Of a stretch of DNA of 50,400 nt, positions 16,230 to 24,475 are shown one piece after another. This stretch comes from Bradyrhizobium monzae (GTDB lineage Bacteria > Pseudomonadota > Alphaproteobacteria > Rhizobiales > Xanthobacteraceae): NCBI RefSeq assembly GCF_021458635.1, contig NZ_JAIRDQ010000020.1, forward strand, positions 1 through 50,400. Reading direction: 5' to 3'. Position numbers and translations under genes: made by a program. A model generated the notes under the pieces. It was given only the letters and a program-made list of their open reading frames with translations, did no database searches and was not told the origin of the DNA. Every line of letters starts with the position of its first letter. Positions within the stretch are counted from its first letter, which is position 1.

Positions 16230-16691
16230 ATGCGTCTGAGTATTCGAAATCCGGCTGACTTCTGGTCAGGGCTTCTGTTTCTGGCGGTCGCCTCCGTCTT
16301 TCTTTGGATCGCCCGCAATTACGACTTTGGCACACCCTTGCGCATGGGGCCGAGCTTCTTTCCGGTCGTGCTCTCGGTCGTATTGGCAGGCATCGGCCTC
16401 ACTACGCTTCTGAGATCCTTCGCCGTGGACGATGCAAGACTCGACGGATTTGCACTCAAGGGATTGGCCCTAGTCACCCTCGGTTCCATTCTGTTCGGTG
16501 TCCTGATCGAGCGGGCCGGCATCATCATCGCGGTCTCTGCAATCACTCTCGTCAGCGCCTATGCAAGCGTCAAGTTCGCATGGAAGCAGGGGCTGATCAT
16601 GGCCGCCTTGCTCTCGGCCTTCTGCGCGCTGGTGTTCGTCTACGGACTTGGCGTCCCCATGCCGATCCTCGGCTCCTGGTTCACAGATTGA
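16230..16691 (+). CDS. tctB: TctB small membrane subunit of a TTT transporter
   Basis: About 153 residues with four hydrophobic segments (about 13-30, 42-60, 75-110 and 120-140) and the N-terminal FWSGLLFLAVA and RMGPSFFP motifs of TctB proteins. TctB is the small inner-membrane subunit of tripartite tricarboxylate transporters. The ATG at 16230 is preceded by AAGGGGG; a GTG at 16209 would overlap the acuI stop. The stop is seven bases before tctA. It should work with TctA and the Bug-type protein at 13.3-14.3 kb. Confidence 0.85.
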   Translation: MRLSIRNPADFWSGLLFLAVASVFLWIARNYDFGTPLRMGPSFFPVVLSVVLAGIGLTTLLRSFAVDDARLDGFALKGLALVTLGSILFGVLIERAGIIIAVSAITLVSAYASVKFAWKQGLIMAALLSAFCALVFVYGLGVPMPILGSWFTD

Positions 16692-16698
16692 GGGCACG

Positions 16699-18204
16699 AT
16701 GGACATTCTCTCCAACCTTCTGCTCGGATTTCAGACAGCTGGATCGTTTCTCAGTCTTGGGTATTGCCTGATCGGCGTCTTCCTTGGAACATTGATCGGC
16801 GTTCTGCCGGGGCTCGGACCGGTCGCCACGATTGCGATGCTGCTTCCCGCTACGTTCGGCTTGCCGCCGGTATCCGCGCTCATCATGCTCTCGGGTATTT
16901 ATTACGGTGCCCAATATGGCGGGTCGACGACGGCAATCCTGATTAACCTGCCAGGTGAATCCTCTTCCGTCATCACTGCGCTGGACGGTTACGCGATGGC
17001 GCGGAATGGACGCGCCGGCGTCGCACTCGCGACCGCTGCGATCGGCTCGTTCTTCGCCGGCACGGTTTCCACCCTTCTGCTCGCGCTCGCAGCTCCGCCG
17101 CTGGCGCAGGTGGCGCTGAAGTTCGGGCCGCCGGAATACTTCTCCCTGATGGTCCTGGGATTGAGCGCCTCGGTCGTGCTGGCGCACGGGTCGTTGCTGC
17201 GAGCGTTCGGCATGATCGTGTTCGGCCTGCTGCTTGGCGTGGTCGGAACGGACCCCAACTCGGCGGTGCAACGTTTCACCTTCGGCATACCTGAGCTCGC
17301 CGACGGGATCGGATTTGTCACCGTCGCGATGGGCATGTTCGGCGTCGGCGAGATCATCCGCAACCTCGAAAACGAAAGCGATCGCGCCGTCTTCGTCAGC
17401 AAGGTCACGAACCTGATGCCGACCCGCGAAGACTGGCGACGCATCGTCGGACCGATCCTACGCGGGACTATCCTCGGATCGGCACTCGGCATTCTTCCCG
17501 GTGGCGGGGCCATGCTCTCCTCGTTCGCCGCCTACTCGGTCGAGAAGAAGATTTCGCGGCGGCCATCAGAGTTTGGCAAAGGAGCGATCGAGGGCGTTGC
17601 GGCGCCGGAATCTGCAAACAATGCAGGCGCGCAGACCTCCTTCATTCCGATGCTCACGCTTGGGATTCCCTCGAACCCGGTGATGGCGCTGATGATCGGC
17701 GCGCTCATCATTCACGGTATTCAGCCCGGACCGGCGGTCATGAGCCAGCAGCCCGCCCTATTCTGGGGGATCATCGCTTCGATGTGGATCGGCAACTTCT
17801 TCCTCATTTTGCTCAACCTGCCCCTCGTCGGGATGTGGGCGAAGATGCTGACGATCCCCTACCACATCTTGTTTCCCGGCATCATGGTGTTCTGTGCCAT
17901 CGGCGTGTTCAGCTTGAACAACACATCCTTCGACGTGTATCTCATGGCCGTCTTCGGCCTGCTCGGCTACGTGTTCGCCAAGCTCAAATGCGAACCTGCC
18001 CCCATGCTGCTCGGCTTCATTCTCGGGCCAATGATGGAAGAAAACCTGCGGAGATCGCTCACGCTGTCGCGCGGGGATCCGTTGGTTTTTGTGAAGAGCC
18101 CCATCAGCCTGACGATGCTAATCATCGCACTCCTCGCCTTGTTGATGGTCCTTCTTCCCTCGTTCCGAAAGACCCGCGAGGACGCCTTCGTGGAAGAGGA
18201 CTAA
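16699..18204 (+). CDS. tctA: TctA large membrane subunit of a TTT transporter
   Basis: A 501-residue polytopic membrane protein with TctA hallmarks: GVLPGLGPVATIAMLLP near the N-terminus, YYGAQYGGSTTAILINLPGE in the first half, and the pseudo-repeat GILPGGGAMLSSF with PESANNAGAQTSFIP in the second. It forms the transport channel that imports a carboxylate with an ion gradient. The ATG at 16699 follows GAGGG; upstream in-frame codons overlap tctB. It ends with a charged C-terminal tail. Being inside the acuRI unit links the transported acid to the acyl-CoA pathway here. Confidence 0.9.
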   Translation: MDILSNLLLGFQTAGSFLSLGYCLIGVFLGTLIGVLPGLGPVATIAMLLPATFGLPPVSALIMLSGIYYGAQYGGSTTAILINLPGESSSVITALDGYAMARNGRAGVALATAAIGSFFAGTVSTLLLALAAPPLAQVALKFGPPEYFSLMVLGLSASVVLAHGSLLRAFGMIVFGLLLGVVGTDPNSAVQRFTFGIPELADGIGFVTVAMGMFGVGEIIRNLENESDRAVFVSKVTNLMPTREDWRRIVGPILRGTILGSALGILPGGGAMLSSFAAYSVEKKISRRPSEFGKGAIEGVAAPESANNAGAQTSFIPMLTLGIPSNPVMALMIGALIIHGIQPGPAVMSQQPALFWGIIASMWIGNFFLILLNLPLVGMWAKMLTIPYHILFPGIMVFCAIGVFSLNNTSFDVYLMAVFGLLGYVFAKLKCEPAPMLLGFILGPMMEENLRRSLTLSRGDPLVFVKSPISLTMLIIALLALLMVLLPSFRKTREDAFVEED

Positions 18205-18260
18205 GAGGACTAATCCGAAAGGCGAGTCATAAGACGAGTAAAATCAGGCAGGAGAAGCAA

Positions 18261-18758
18261 ATGATTGCAGCGCCACCTGGGCTTGAGACCGCGATGGAAT
18301 TGGATCCCCGCAGCCTCACTCCACAAAAAAAGCTGGTCTTCCGATTCTACAAGGACATGTGGGATCGCGCGGATGTCAGCTTAATTCCCGAAATCTTTCA
18401 TCCGGATTTCACGTTCCGTGGCTCACTCGGCCCTGTTCTGGTTGGACACTCGCAGTTCGGGGACTATGTACGATGGATCAACGACGCTCTCGACGGTTAC
18501 ACCTCGGACATTCTGGATTTGATCGAAGAGGGTGATCGGGTATCCGGAAAGCTGCGTTTTCACGGAATTCATCGAAAGCCGCTCTTTGGGCGCGAGCCCA
18601 CCGGGCAGCATGTCTGGTGGTATGGCACTCCGATCTTCATCTTCCGTGGCGGGAAGGTTCAGGATCTATGGGTCCTGGGAGATATTCATGGGCTGCTAGG
18701 CCGGCTCGATGGAGCCCAAGACGTGCCGCCGAAATTCAAGCCACCTATGTCGCGTTGA
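18261..18758 (+). CDS. SnoaL-like (NTF2-fold) protein
   Basis: A 165-residue protein of the SnoaL/ester-cyclase branch of the NTF2 fold: KLVFRFYKDMWDRADVSLIPEIFHPDFTFRG, then VRWINDALDGYTSDI, EEGDRVSGKLRFHG and a C-terminal GGKVQDLWVLGDIHG. These small barrels are isomerases, cyclases or binding proteins for small organic molecules; no catalytic assignment is safe. GGAG precedes the ATG at 18261, 56 bases after tctA, on the same strand. It probably belongs to the acuRI-tctBA transcript. Confidence 0.75.
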   Translation: MIAAPPGLETAMELDPRSLTPQKKLVFRFYKDMWDRADVSLIPEIFHPDFTFRGSLGPVLVGHSQFGDYVRWINDALDGYTSDILDLIEEGDRVSGKLRFHGIHRKPLFGREPTGQHVWWYGTPIFIFRGGKVQDLWVLGDIHGLLGRLDGAQDVPPKFKPPMSR

Positions 18759-19057
18759 ATTAGAGAACCGGTCAGTGGTGGAGTCGGAGACGCGACCGAC
18801 TACCCCATCTGGTCCAACAGAATGTCGCTCGGTGTTTAGATTGCTGCCATCGACGGAGATCTTACGCCGATCATCGCGACGAAGCGGTTCACCGCAACCG
18901 CGTCTATTTGGCCGCATTGGCCATACTGGCGGCGATTTTCGGCTCTGCGAGCGAGCCCGCTTTAACTTCAGCCCGGTGATCTCGCTGGGGTACTTTTCTT
19001 CAACTGGCTCTCCCTGGCAAACAGCGCGGGATGAATCAACAAAGGAGAATGGCAATA
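18759..19057. other. Non-coding gap between the SnoaL-like and RidA genes
   Basis: About 300 bases with no convincing gene. Short open frames exist in several phases but none has a start site or recognisable sequence. The segment 18880-18980 could be decayed coding sequence, since one phase keeps a hydrophobic alanine/leucine-rich stretch, but I cannot identify it. AAAGGAG at 19041 serves RidA. Confidence 0.4.
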
Positions 19058-19438
19058 ATGGGCAGAGAAGCAATCAACGCCGCAGGCGCCGCTGCAGTCG
19101 GTCCTTACTCCCACGGTGTGGTCGCGAATGGTTTCATCTATCTCTCCGGTCAGACCCCTATCGATAGCGTCACTGGCCGATTGGTCGAAGGTGGAATAGA
19201 GGCCCAAGCGTACCAATGCTTCCGCAACCTTGTAACGGTTCTGGAAGGGGCAGGTCTCTCGTTGGATAATGTCGTCAAGTGCAACGTCTTCTTGACGGAC
19301 ATGGGCGATTTCACCGCGATGAACGCTGTCTACGCGAAGCACTTCTCAGAACCCTATCCCGCACGCACAACAATCGGCGTCGCCTCGTTGCCATTGGCAG
19401 CGAAGGTCGAGATCGAAATGGTTGCCGTCAAGTCCTGA
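19058..19438 (+). CDS. RidA-family protein (YjgF/YER057c)
   Basis: About 126 residues with the RidA core: AAAVGPYSHGVVANGFIYLSGQ, then QCFRNLVTVLEGAGLSLDNVVKCNVFLTDM and a C-terminal YPARTTIGVASLPLAAKVEIEMVA. The arginine of PARTT is the conserved RidA arginine that binds imine or enamine intermediates, so hydrolysis of 2-iminopropionate-like compounds is possible. Other Rid subgroups act in catabolic operons on different substrates. The ATG at 19058 suits AAAGGAG at 19041-19047 better than ATG at 19031 or 19049. It follows the SnoaL-like gene after a long gap, so co-transcription is unsure. Confidence 0.85.
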   Translation: MGREAINAAGAAAVGPYSHGVVANGFIYLSGQTPIDSVTGRLVEGGIEAQAYQCFRNLVTVLEGAGLSLDNVVKCNVFLTDMGDFTAMNAVYAKHFSEPYPARTTIGVASLPLAAKVEIEMVAVKS

Positions 19439-19477
19439 GCGTCGGCCCGCTTCAATCCGCTTCAATAGGAACTGCCG

Positions 19478-19950
19478 ATGTCCCGCACCATAGTTCGCTC
19501 GATGGTGGAAACCGATCTCGACGACGCCTGGAACCTGTCCCAACGGTTTCTTTGGCCTCATCGCCGCGAAGATTGGGCATTTTTGCTTGCTTTTCGCTAT
19601 GGGCCCCACTTTGGCGACTGTGGGCATGGTGATCGTTGACAAGTCGATGCAAGGCCAAGGCGTCGCCCGGGAGCTCATGCTGGATGTGATGGCACGTCTG
19701 AAGGGGTGCACGATTGTCCTGCAGGCCACCCCGAGCGGTGCGCCGCTCTATGCCAAATTAGGCTTCGAAGACATCGGGTTGCTATATCAGCATCAGGGCA
19801 TCGCGCCGGCAGTGCCTCAGCCAACACTATCGCCAGGCGAGCGGATCCGCCTAATCGGATCCGACGATTCGCATCTCGCCACACTTTATTCACAGGCGAG
19901 TTGCTCCGATCGAAGCGACCTGGTGGAAGCATTGTTTGCACGGGAGTCTT
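19478..19950 (+). pseudogene. Broken GNAT acetyltransferase
   Basis: An N-terminal piece starting at the ATG at 19478 (after AGGA) reads MSRTIVRSMVETDLDDAW, continues to the segment RREDWAFLLAF, then runs out of frame and stops. In another frame the GNAT acetyl-CoA-binding core resumes near 19607 as ATVGMVIVDKSMQGQGVARELM, followed by PLYAKLGFEDIG. The central strand region of the domain is missing, so there is an internal deletion with a frameshift. The C-terminal part also stops abruptly near 19950. No active acetyltransferase can be made. It lies directly against the truncated NTF2-like gene. Confidence 0.7.
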
Positions 19951-19954
19951 TCCA

Positions 19955-20140
19955 GAGACCCTTATCGAAATAATATCCGTAGGCGCGGTACAGCCGTTCG
20001 ATCGCTCTGCTGTTCTGCAGGTTAGCGACCTTCCTCTCGAGCATTGCCACGCGTGCCTCGAGGTCGAGCGACTGGGCAATGCCCGGCGACATGCTGCTCG
20101 TCAACGCAACTAATACAACCGGGATTGTCAGAGAGCGCAT
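19955..20140 (-). pseudogene. 5' fragment of an exported NTF2/SnoaL-like gene
   Basis: The minus strand has an ATG at 20140, a signal-peptide-like start (MRSLTIPVVLVALTSSMSPG), a short coiled segment (LEARVAMLERKVANLQN) and RAIERLYRAYGYYFDKGLW, the opening helix of exported SnoaL-like proteins. After about 60 residues homology ends and the frame enters the neighbouring GNAT remnant in antisense. Full-length relatives are roughly three times longer, so this is a truncated gene. Confidence 0.6.
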
Positions 20141-20169
20141 CTATTTTTCCGAATGTCTGGGAAAAATCA

Positions 20170-20184
20170 GTAAGCGTCCGGCAC
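20170..20184 (+). repeat. Possible IS66 terminal repeat remnant
   Basis: GTAAGCGTCCGGC at 20170-20182 matches, with one difference, the terminal sequence of the IS66-type end at 36891-36910 read in reverse (GTACGCGTCCGGC). It lies 30 bases from the truncated NTF2-like gene. No transposase sequence is attached, so it may be a solo end left by deletion or a chance match. The gap 20183-20378 holds no convincing gene. Confidence 0.3.
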
Positions 20185-20378
20185 GCTTTAACAAAGACCG
20201 TTTCCATGGTCGAGGTTTCGCAATAAGGATCAGGCAAGCGTCTGATGCATGAGATCCCGTCGTTGGTGTCGTCTAGTATGACGACTCCGCCCAAGGCTCC
20301 GCGAGCCATCTCCCTAGGAAGACCAAGGCGAACGAGTTGCTGGCCAGTGAATTGACCGAGCACAGGTTTTGCATTTCT

Positions 20379-21110
20379 TTATTGATCCGACAGCGAGCCA
20401 TCGCTGATGCTCCGCGATCCATCTTTGCCAAAGCGATCATCGATGTAGCGCCCGAGCGCCGCAGCGGCATTCAACATATGAGCGCGCATTCTGCGCGATG
20501 CGGTATCGCCGTCCCCTTCCGCAATCGCCTGCATGATCGCCTCATGCTCGTCACGAGACCGACGAATGCGATCACCCTGCCGCAATTGAGTGCGACGGAA
20601 GGCGCTGAGCCGCGAGCGAACGTCTTGCGCTTGCTCGGCGAGGAACGAGTTGTGCGTCGCGCGGTAGATACATTCGTGGAATTCTCGATTGAACGTGTCA
20701 TACGCATCGACATTACTCGCCTCGACCATCGTCAGCGAGCCCTCGTGGAGTTCGATCAGACGACTGCGCTCAAGCGGCGTCATGCGGTAGGTCGCCAGCC
20801 TGACGCACATGGCCTCCACCTCGGCACTAGTCTCGAACATGTCCATGATACGTTCGGGTGTCATCCGCGCAACGACAAGACCGCGGCGCCCGCGCACCTC
20901 CACCAGGCCGCTGATTGCGAGTTGTCGCAGCGCCTCCCGCACCGGCGTGCGGGAAGCCCCGAAGCGATCGGCAAGCTGTTGCTCTTCCAAGGCCGAACCG
21001 GCGACGAGCGTTCCGGACGCGATCTCGTCAGTGAGCGCATTTCGGATGCGATCGGAGAGCAGTCCTCCATCGTCTTCCGCATCGGCTGCGACCTTGAACA
21101 GACCTGCCAT
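20379..21110 (-). CDS. mdcY: GntR/FCD regulator of malonate use (MdcY-like)
   Basis: A 243-residue regulator with an N-terminal GntR winged helix (ALEEQQLADRFGASRTPVREALRQL, residues about 40-65) and a helical FCD ligand domain with the metal-binding pattern typical of that class (Asp and His in DTFNREFHE, then later histidines). In Acinetobacter an MdcY GntR protein represses malonate genes and is released by malonate. The start codon directly follows the madM stop, so madL-madM-mdcY form one leftward transcript. The three repeats between madL and mdcA are its likely binding sites. The symbol is by context. Confidence 0.75.
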   Translation of the reverse strand: MAGLFKVAADAEDDGGLLSDRIRNALTDEIASGTLVAGSALEEQQLADRFGASRTPVREALRQLAISGLVEVRGRRGLVVARMTPERIMDMFETSAEVEAMCVRLATYRMTPLERSRLIELHEGSLTMVEASNVDAYDTFNREFHECIYRATHNSFLAEQAQDVRSRLSAFRRTQLRQGDRIRRSRDEHEAIMQAIAEGDGDTASRRMRAHMLNAAAALGRYIDDRFGKDGSRSISDGSLSDQ

Positions 21111-21875
21111 TCACTCTCCTATGATCGCGCGCACCGCGAAATAAAGGATGGACGGCGCGACCAGACATCCCAACCCGGTGTGAAACGTCGCGGTCAATGC
21201 GCCGTAAGGCACCAGACGCCGATCGGTCGCCGCAAGCCCTCCGGAAACGCCGCTGACCGTTCCCATCAATCCACCGAACACCATCGCGCTGCGCGGATTG
21301 TTGAGGCCGATCATCTTCGCCACGAACGGCGTGCCGATCATCACGATCACTGCCTTGAATACACCCGTCGCGATCGAGAGCGCAATAACCGGTGATGACG
21401 CGCCGATCGCCGCCCCCGTGACCGGTCCCACGATGTAGGTGACCGCGCCGGCACCGATCGTCGTCAACGATTCGGCGTCAGTGTAGCCAAACGCCGCGGC
21501 GACGAGAACGCCGAGAATGAACGGAACGACCGTCCCCAATCCGAGCGCGACCGCACCGATCAGCCCGGCCTTGCGCGCATGGACCACGTCGACCTCGAAG
21601 GCGGTGGCGACGATGGCAAAGTCCCGCAGCATCGCGCCGCCCATCAGGCCGATCCCGGTCAGCGCCGGCAGATCGGCGACGCCCTTTTCACCGCCGGTGG
21701 CGATGCCGCCGAAAAAGGCCAGCACGAGACCCAGCATGATCGCGATCGCCGAGCCGTGGATGCGTCCGAAGGTGAGGTATTTCGAGATCGCGCCGGAAAT
21801 CCACATCAGGATCCCGACGGCGGCAAAGGCGGTGATCAGCGAATTTGCAGCGAGAATGTGAGATATCATGGTCAT
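21111..21875 (-). CDS. madM: Malonate transporter subunit MadM
   Basis: A 254-residue polytopic membrane protein matching MadM, the larger subunit of the sodium-dependent MadLM malonate importer. Visible family sequence includes ILMWISGAISKYLTFGRIHGSAIAIMLG, GIGLMGGAMLRDFAIVATAFE and a C-terminal GVSGGLAATDRRLVPYGALTATFHTG. The ATG at 21875 overlaps the madL stop by four bases and has GGGAGG upstream; longer in-frame extensions are antisense to or overlap madL and are rejected. It supplies malonate to the divergent decarboxylase. Confidence 0.92.
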   Translation of the reverse strand: MTMISHILAANSLITAFAAVGILMWISGAISKYLTFGRIHGSAIAIMLGLVLAFFGGIATGGEKGVADLPALTGIGLMGGAMLRDFAIVATAFEVDVVHARKAGLIGAVALGLGTVVPFILGVLVAAAFGYTDAESLTTIGAGAVTYIVGPVTGAAIGASSPVIALSIATGVFKAVIVMIGTPFVAKMIGLNNPRSAMVFGGLMGTVSGVSGGLAATDRRLVPYGALTATFHTGLGCLVAPSILYFAVRAIIGE

Positions 21876-22306
21876 CCGACCCTCCCGGACTTGAAGTGAG
21901 GCACGCTCGCCTCGAGCGCCTCTCGGGCCTCGATCTCGTCCATGGTCTCGACCGGGCCACTGAACCGGCCGATCAAAGCCACCATCGCGAAACACACCGC
22001 GACCGCGCCGGCGCCCGCAATGACGACGATCGGACCGCCTTTTGCCGCGGCGACGACGTTCTGCTGCGCGGCCATGGCAACCACGATCGGAATGTAGAAG
22101 CTGCCCCAGAACTCGACGCCGGTATTGAGCCCGCGGCTGAGCAGGCCGTGCCGCACCAGCCAGAGCCGGGCCGCGATCAGGAACATCATCGCAATGCCGA
22201 CGCCGCCGACATTGGCCTTCACACCGAGGGCGACGCCGAGCAGGTCGCCAAGCAGGCTCCCCAGCAGCGTGCAGATCGCAAGGAGCGCTACGCCGGAAAT
22301 GGTCAC
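21872..22306 (-). CDS. madL: Malonate transporter subunit MadL
   Basis: A 144-residue membrane protein with about four hydrophobic helices. MTISGVALLAICTLLGSLLGDLLG, then KANVGGVGIAMMFLIAARLWL and GVEFWGSFYIPIVVAMAAQQNV are characteristic of MadL. It pairs with MadM to import malonate. It is the first gene of the leftward transcript and faces mdcA across a 194-base control region. Confidence 0.92.
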   Translation of the reverse strand: MTISGVALLAICTLLGSLLGDLLGVALGVKANVGGVGIAMMFLIAARLWLVRHGLLSRGLNTGVEFWGSFYIPIVVAMAAQQNVVAAAKGGPIVVIAGAGAVAVCFAMVALIGRFSGPVETMDEIEAREALEASVPHFKSGRVG

Positions 22307-22385
22307 GGACGCCTCCCCTCTGCGAGCGGAGTACGATCCGCAGGACTTGGACTATCTGCATGCATTCGCATCGTAAATTCCCTCC

Positions 22386-22460
22386 TGTGTATGCGAATAT
22401 CCATCGCTTATAGGTTTTGTGTATACGCTAATTGACTTTTGAAGGCAATACGCATACATT
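22386..22460. promoter_or_regulatory. Three TGTATRCG sites between madL and mdcA
   Basis: TGTATGCG at 22388-22395, TGTATACG at 22420-22427 and, on the other strand, TGTATGCG at 22451-22458. Each sits in an AT-rich context such as TTGTGTATACGCTAAT, resembling the GTATAC-centred operators of FCD-type GntR repressors. The two outer sites are about 31 bases from the central one, that is three helical turns. They lie where both divergent promoters must be, so they are good candidates for MdcY control. Confidence 0.65.
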
Positions 22461-22500
22461 AAGCGTCATCAAAGCCAACCCCGCATGCCAAGGAGCCGAA

Positions 22501-24147
22501 ATGAGCGATTGGGGTATGCAAAAGGCCGCCCTCGGCGAGCGCCTGGCAGCCGGCCGACAGCACGCCAAGGGAAAGGTCGTCCCGATCCCGAGCCTGCCCG
22601 CGTTTCTGAAAGCGGTGATCCGGTCAGGGGACCGGGTGTGCCTGGAGGGCGACAATCAAAAGCAGGCCGACATCCTCGCCGCGGCGCTCGCGAACCTCGA
22701 GCCCCAGGATGTCCATGACCTGCACATGGTGCAGTCGGGCGTCGTCCTGCCCTCCCATCTCGACATCTTCGAGAAGGGCATCGCGCGGCGGCTCGACTTC
22801 TCCTATTCGGGCCCGCAGTCGGCGCGCATCGCGCGGATGCTGTTCGGCCGCAAGATCGAGCTCGGCGCGGTCCATACCTATCTGGAGCTGTTCGCCCGCT
22901 ACTTCATCGACCTCACGCCGAACGTCGCGCTGATCGCGGCCGTGAGTGCCGACAAGGACGGCAACCTCTATACGGGGCCGAACACCGAAGACACGCCGAC
23001 GGTGGTCGAGGCGACGAGCTACAAGAACGGCCTCGTCGTGGCGCAGGTCACCGAAATCGTCGACAAGGTGCCGCGCGTCGACATCCCCGGCGACCTCGTG
23101 CATTTCGTGGTCGAGGCCGGCCGTCCCTTCTATGTCGAGCCGCTCTTCACCCGCGACCCCGCCGCCATCACCGAGACCCAGATCCTGACGGCGATGCTCG
23201 CCATCAAGGGCATCTACGCACCCTACGGCGTGCGCCGACTCAACCACGGCATCGGCTTCAACACCGCCGCGATCGAGTTGCTGCTGCCGACCTATGGCGA
23301 GAAGCTCGGTCTCAAGGGCAAGGTCTGCACCCATTTCGCGCTTAACCCGCATCCAACCCTCATTCCTGCGATCGAAGCCGGCTGGATCGACCAGATCCAC
23401 TGCTTCGGATCGGAGGTCGGCATGGAAAACTATGTCGCCGCGCGCTCCGATATCTTCTTCACCGGTCCCGACGGCTCGCTGCGCTCGAACCGCGCCTTCT
23501 GCCAGACGGCGGGCCTCTATGCCTGCGACATGTTCATCGGATCGACGCTCCAGATCGATCTCGAAGGCCACAGCTCGACGGTGACGACCAGCCGCATTGC
23601 CGGATTCGGCGGCGCGCCCAACATGGGATCCGATCCGCGCGGCCGCCGCCATCCGAGCGAACCCTGGCTCAAGGCCGGCGCCGAGGCCGATCCCGATTCC
23701 AACGCAGCGCTGCGCCGCGGCCGCAAGCTCGTGGTGCAGATCGGCGAGACCTTTGGCGAGCGCAGTGCCCCGCTGTTCGTCGAGCGGCTCGATGCGCTCG
23801 ATCTGGCGCAGGAGCTCGAGCTCGATCTGGCACCGGTGATGGTCTACTCCGACGACGTCACCCACATCGTCACCGAGGAGGGCATCGCCAACCTCCTGAT
23901 GTGCCGGAGCAAGGACGAGCGCGAGCAGGCGATCCGCGGCGTTGCCGGCTACACCGACATCGGCCGCGCGCGTGATGCGAAGCTGGTCGAGCAGCTCAGG
24001 CAGCGCGGCGTGATCCGCCGTCCCGAGGATCTCGGCATCGATCCGCTCGACGCCGACCGGCGCCTGCTGGCGGCGCGCTCGATCAAGGACCTCATGCTGG
24101 CCTCCGGCGGCCTCTACCGTCCGCCCAGCCGCTTCCGCAACTGGTGA
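22501..24147 (+). CDS. mdcA: Malonate decarboxylase alpha subunit MdcA
   Basis: A 548-residue acetyl-S-ACP:malonate ACP transferase, which swaps acetyl for malonyl on the MdcC prosthetic group. Family sequence is clear: a start at MSDWGMQKAALGERL, PNVALIAAVSADKDGNLYTGPNTEDTPT in the middle, KGIYAPYGVRRLNHGIGFNTAAIELL, and GVRR-type and MGSDPRGRRHPSEPWLKA motifs later. Length equals known MdcA. The ATG at 22501 has AAGGAG upstream; a TTG further upstream is rejected. First gene of the rightward mdc operon, divergent from madL, and strikingly GC-rich compared with the flanking scars. Confidence 0.95.
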   Translation: MSDWGMQKAALGERLAAGRQHAKGKVVPIPSLPAFLKAVIRSGDRVCLEGDNQKQADILAAALANLEPQDVHDLHMVQSGVVLPSHLDIFEKGIARRLDFSYSGPQSARIARMLFGRKIELGAVHTYLELFARYFIDLTPNVALIAAVSADKDGNLYTGPNTEDTPTVVEATSYKNGLVVAQVTEIVDKVPRVDIPGDLVHFVVEAGRPFYVEPLFTRDPAAITETQILTAMLAIKGIYAPYGVRRLNHGIGFNTAAIELLLPTYGEKLGLKGKVCTHFALNPHPTLIPAIEAGWIDQIHCFGSEVGMENYVAARSDIFFTGPDGSLRSNRAFCQTAGLYACDMFIGSTLQIDLEGHSSTVTTSRIAGFGGAPNMGSDPRGRRHPSEPWLKAGAEADPDSNAALRRGRKLVVQIGETFGERSAPLFVERLDALDLAQELELDLAPVMVYSDDVTHIVTEEGIANLLMCRSKDEREQAIRGVAGYTDIGRARDAKLVEQLRQRGVIRRPEDLGIDPLDADRRLLAARSIKDLMLASGGLYRPPSRFRNW

Positions 24148-24157
24148 GGAGTTTTCC

Positions 24158-24475
24158 ATGGAAAAGCTCAGCTTCAGACTGACCGCTGCCAGATCCGCGG
24201 GCGGCACCCGCGCGCAGGCGATCGTCGGCGTCGTCGCCTCCGGCAATCTCGAGGTGCTGCTGGAACGCAGCCACCCGGCCGACACCTGCACGATCGACAT
24301 CGCAACCGCAGCCCACGGCTTCGGCGCGGTGTGGGATGCCGTCGTCCGCGACTTCGTCGCCCGCCGCTCTGCCGGCGGCTTGCGCATTTCCATCAATGAC
24401 GGCGGCGCCAGGCCCGACACGGTGGCGCTGCGCCTCGCCCAAGGCATCCGCAAGATCGAGGAGCCGGAACGATGA
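24158..24475 (+). CDS. mdcC: Malonate decarboxylase acyl carrier protein MdcC
   Basis: A 105-residue delta subunit that carries the 2'-(5''-phosphoribosyl)-3'-dephospho-CoA arm. Ser28 in VVASGNLEVLLE is the expected attachment serine. The C-terminal ISINDGGARPDTVALRLAQG matches the family. It starts ten bases after mdcA with GAGG upstream and overlaps mdcD by four bases. MdcB and MdcG, encoded downstream, make and attach its prosthetic group. Confidence 0.93.
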   Translation: MEKLSFRLTAARSAGGTRAQAIVGVVASGNLEVLLERSHPADTCTIDIATAAHGFGAVWDAVVRDFVARRSAGGLRISINDGGARPDTVALRLAQGIRKIEEPER

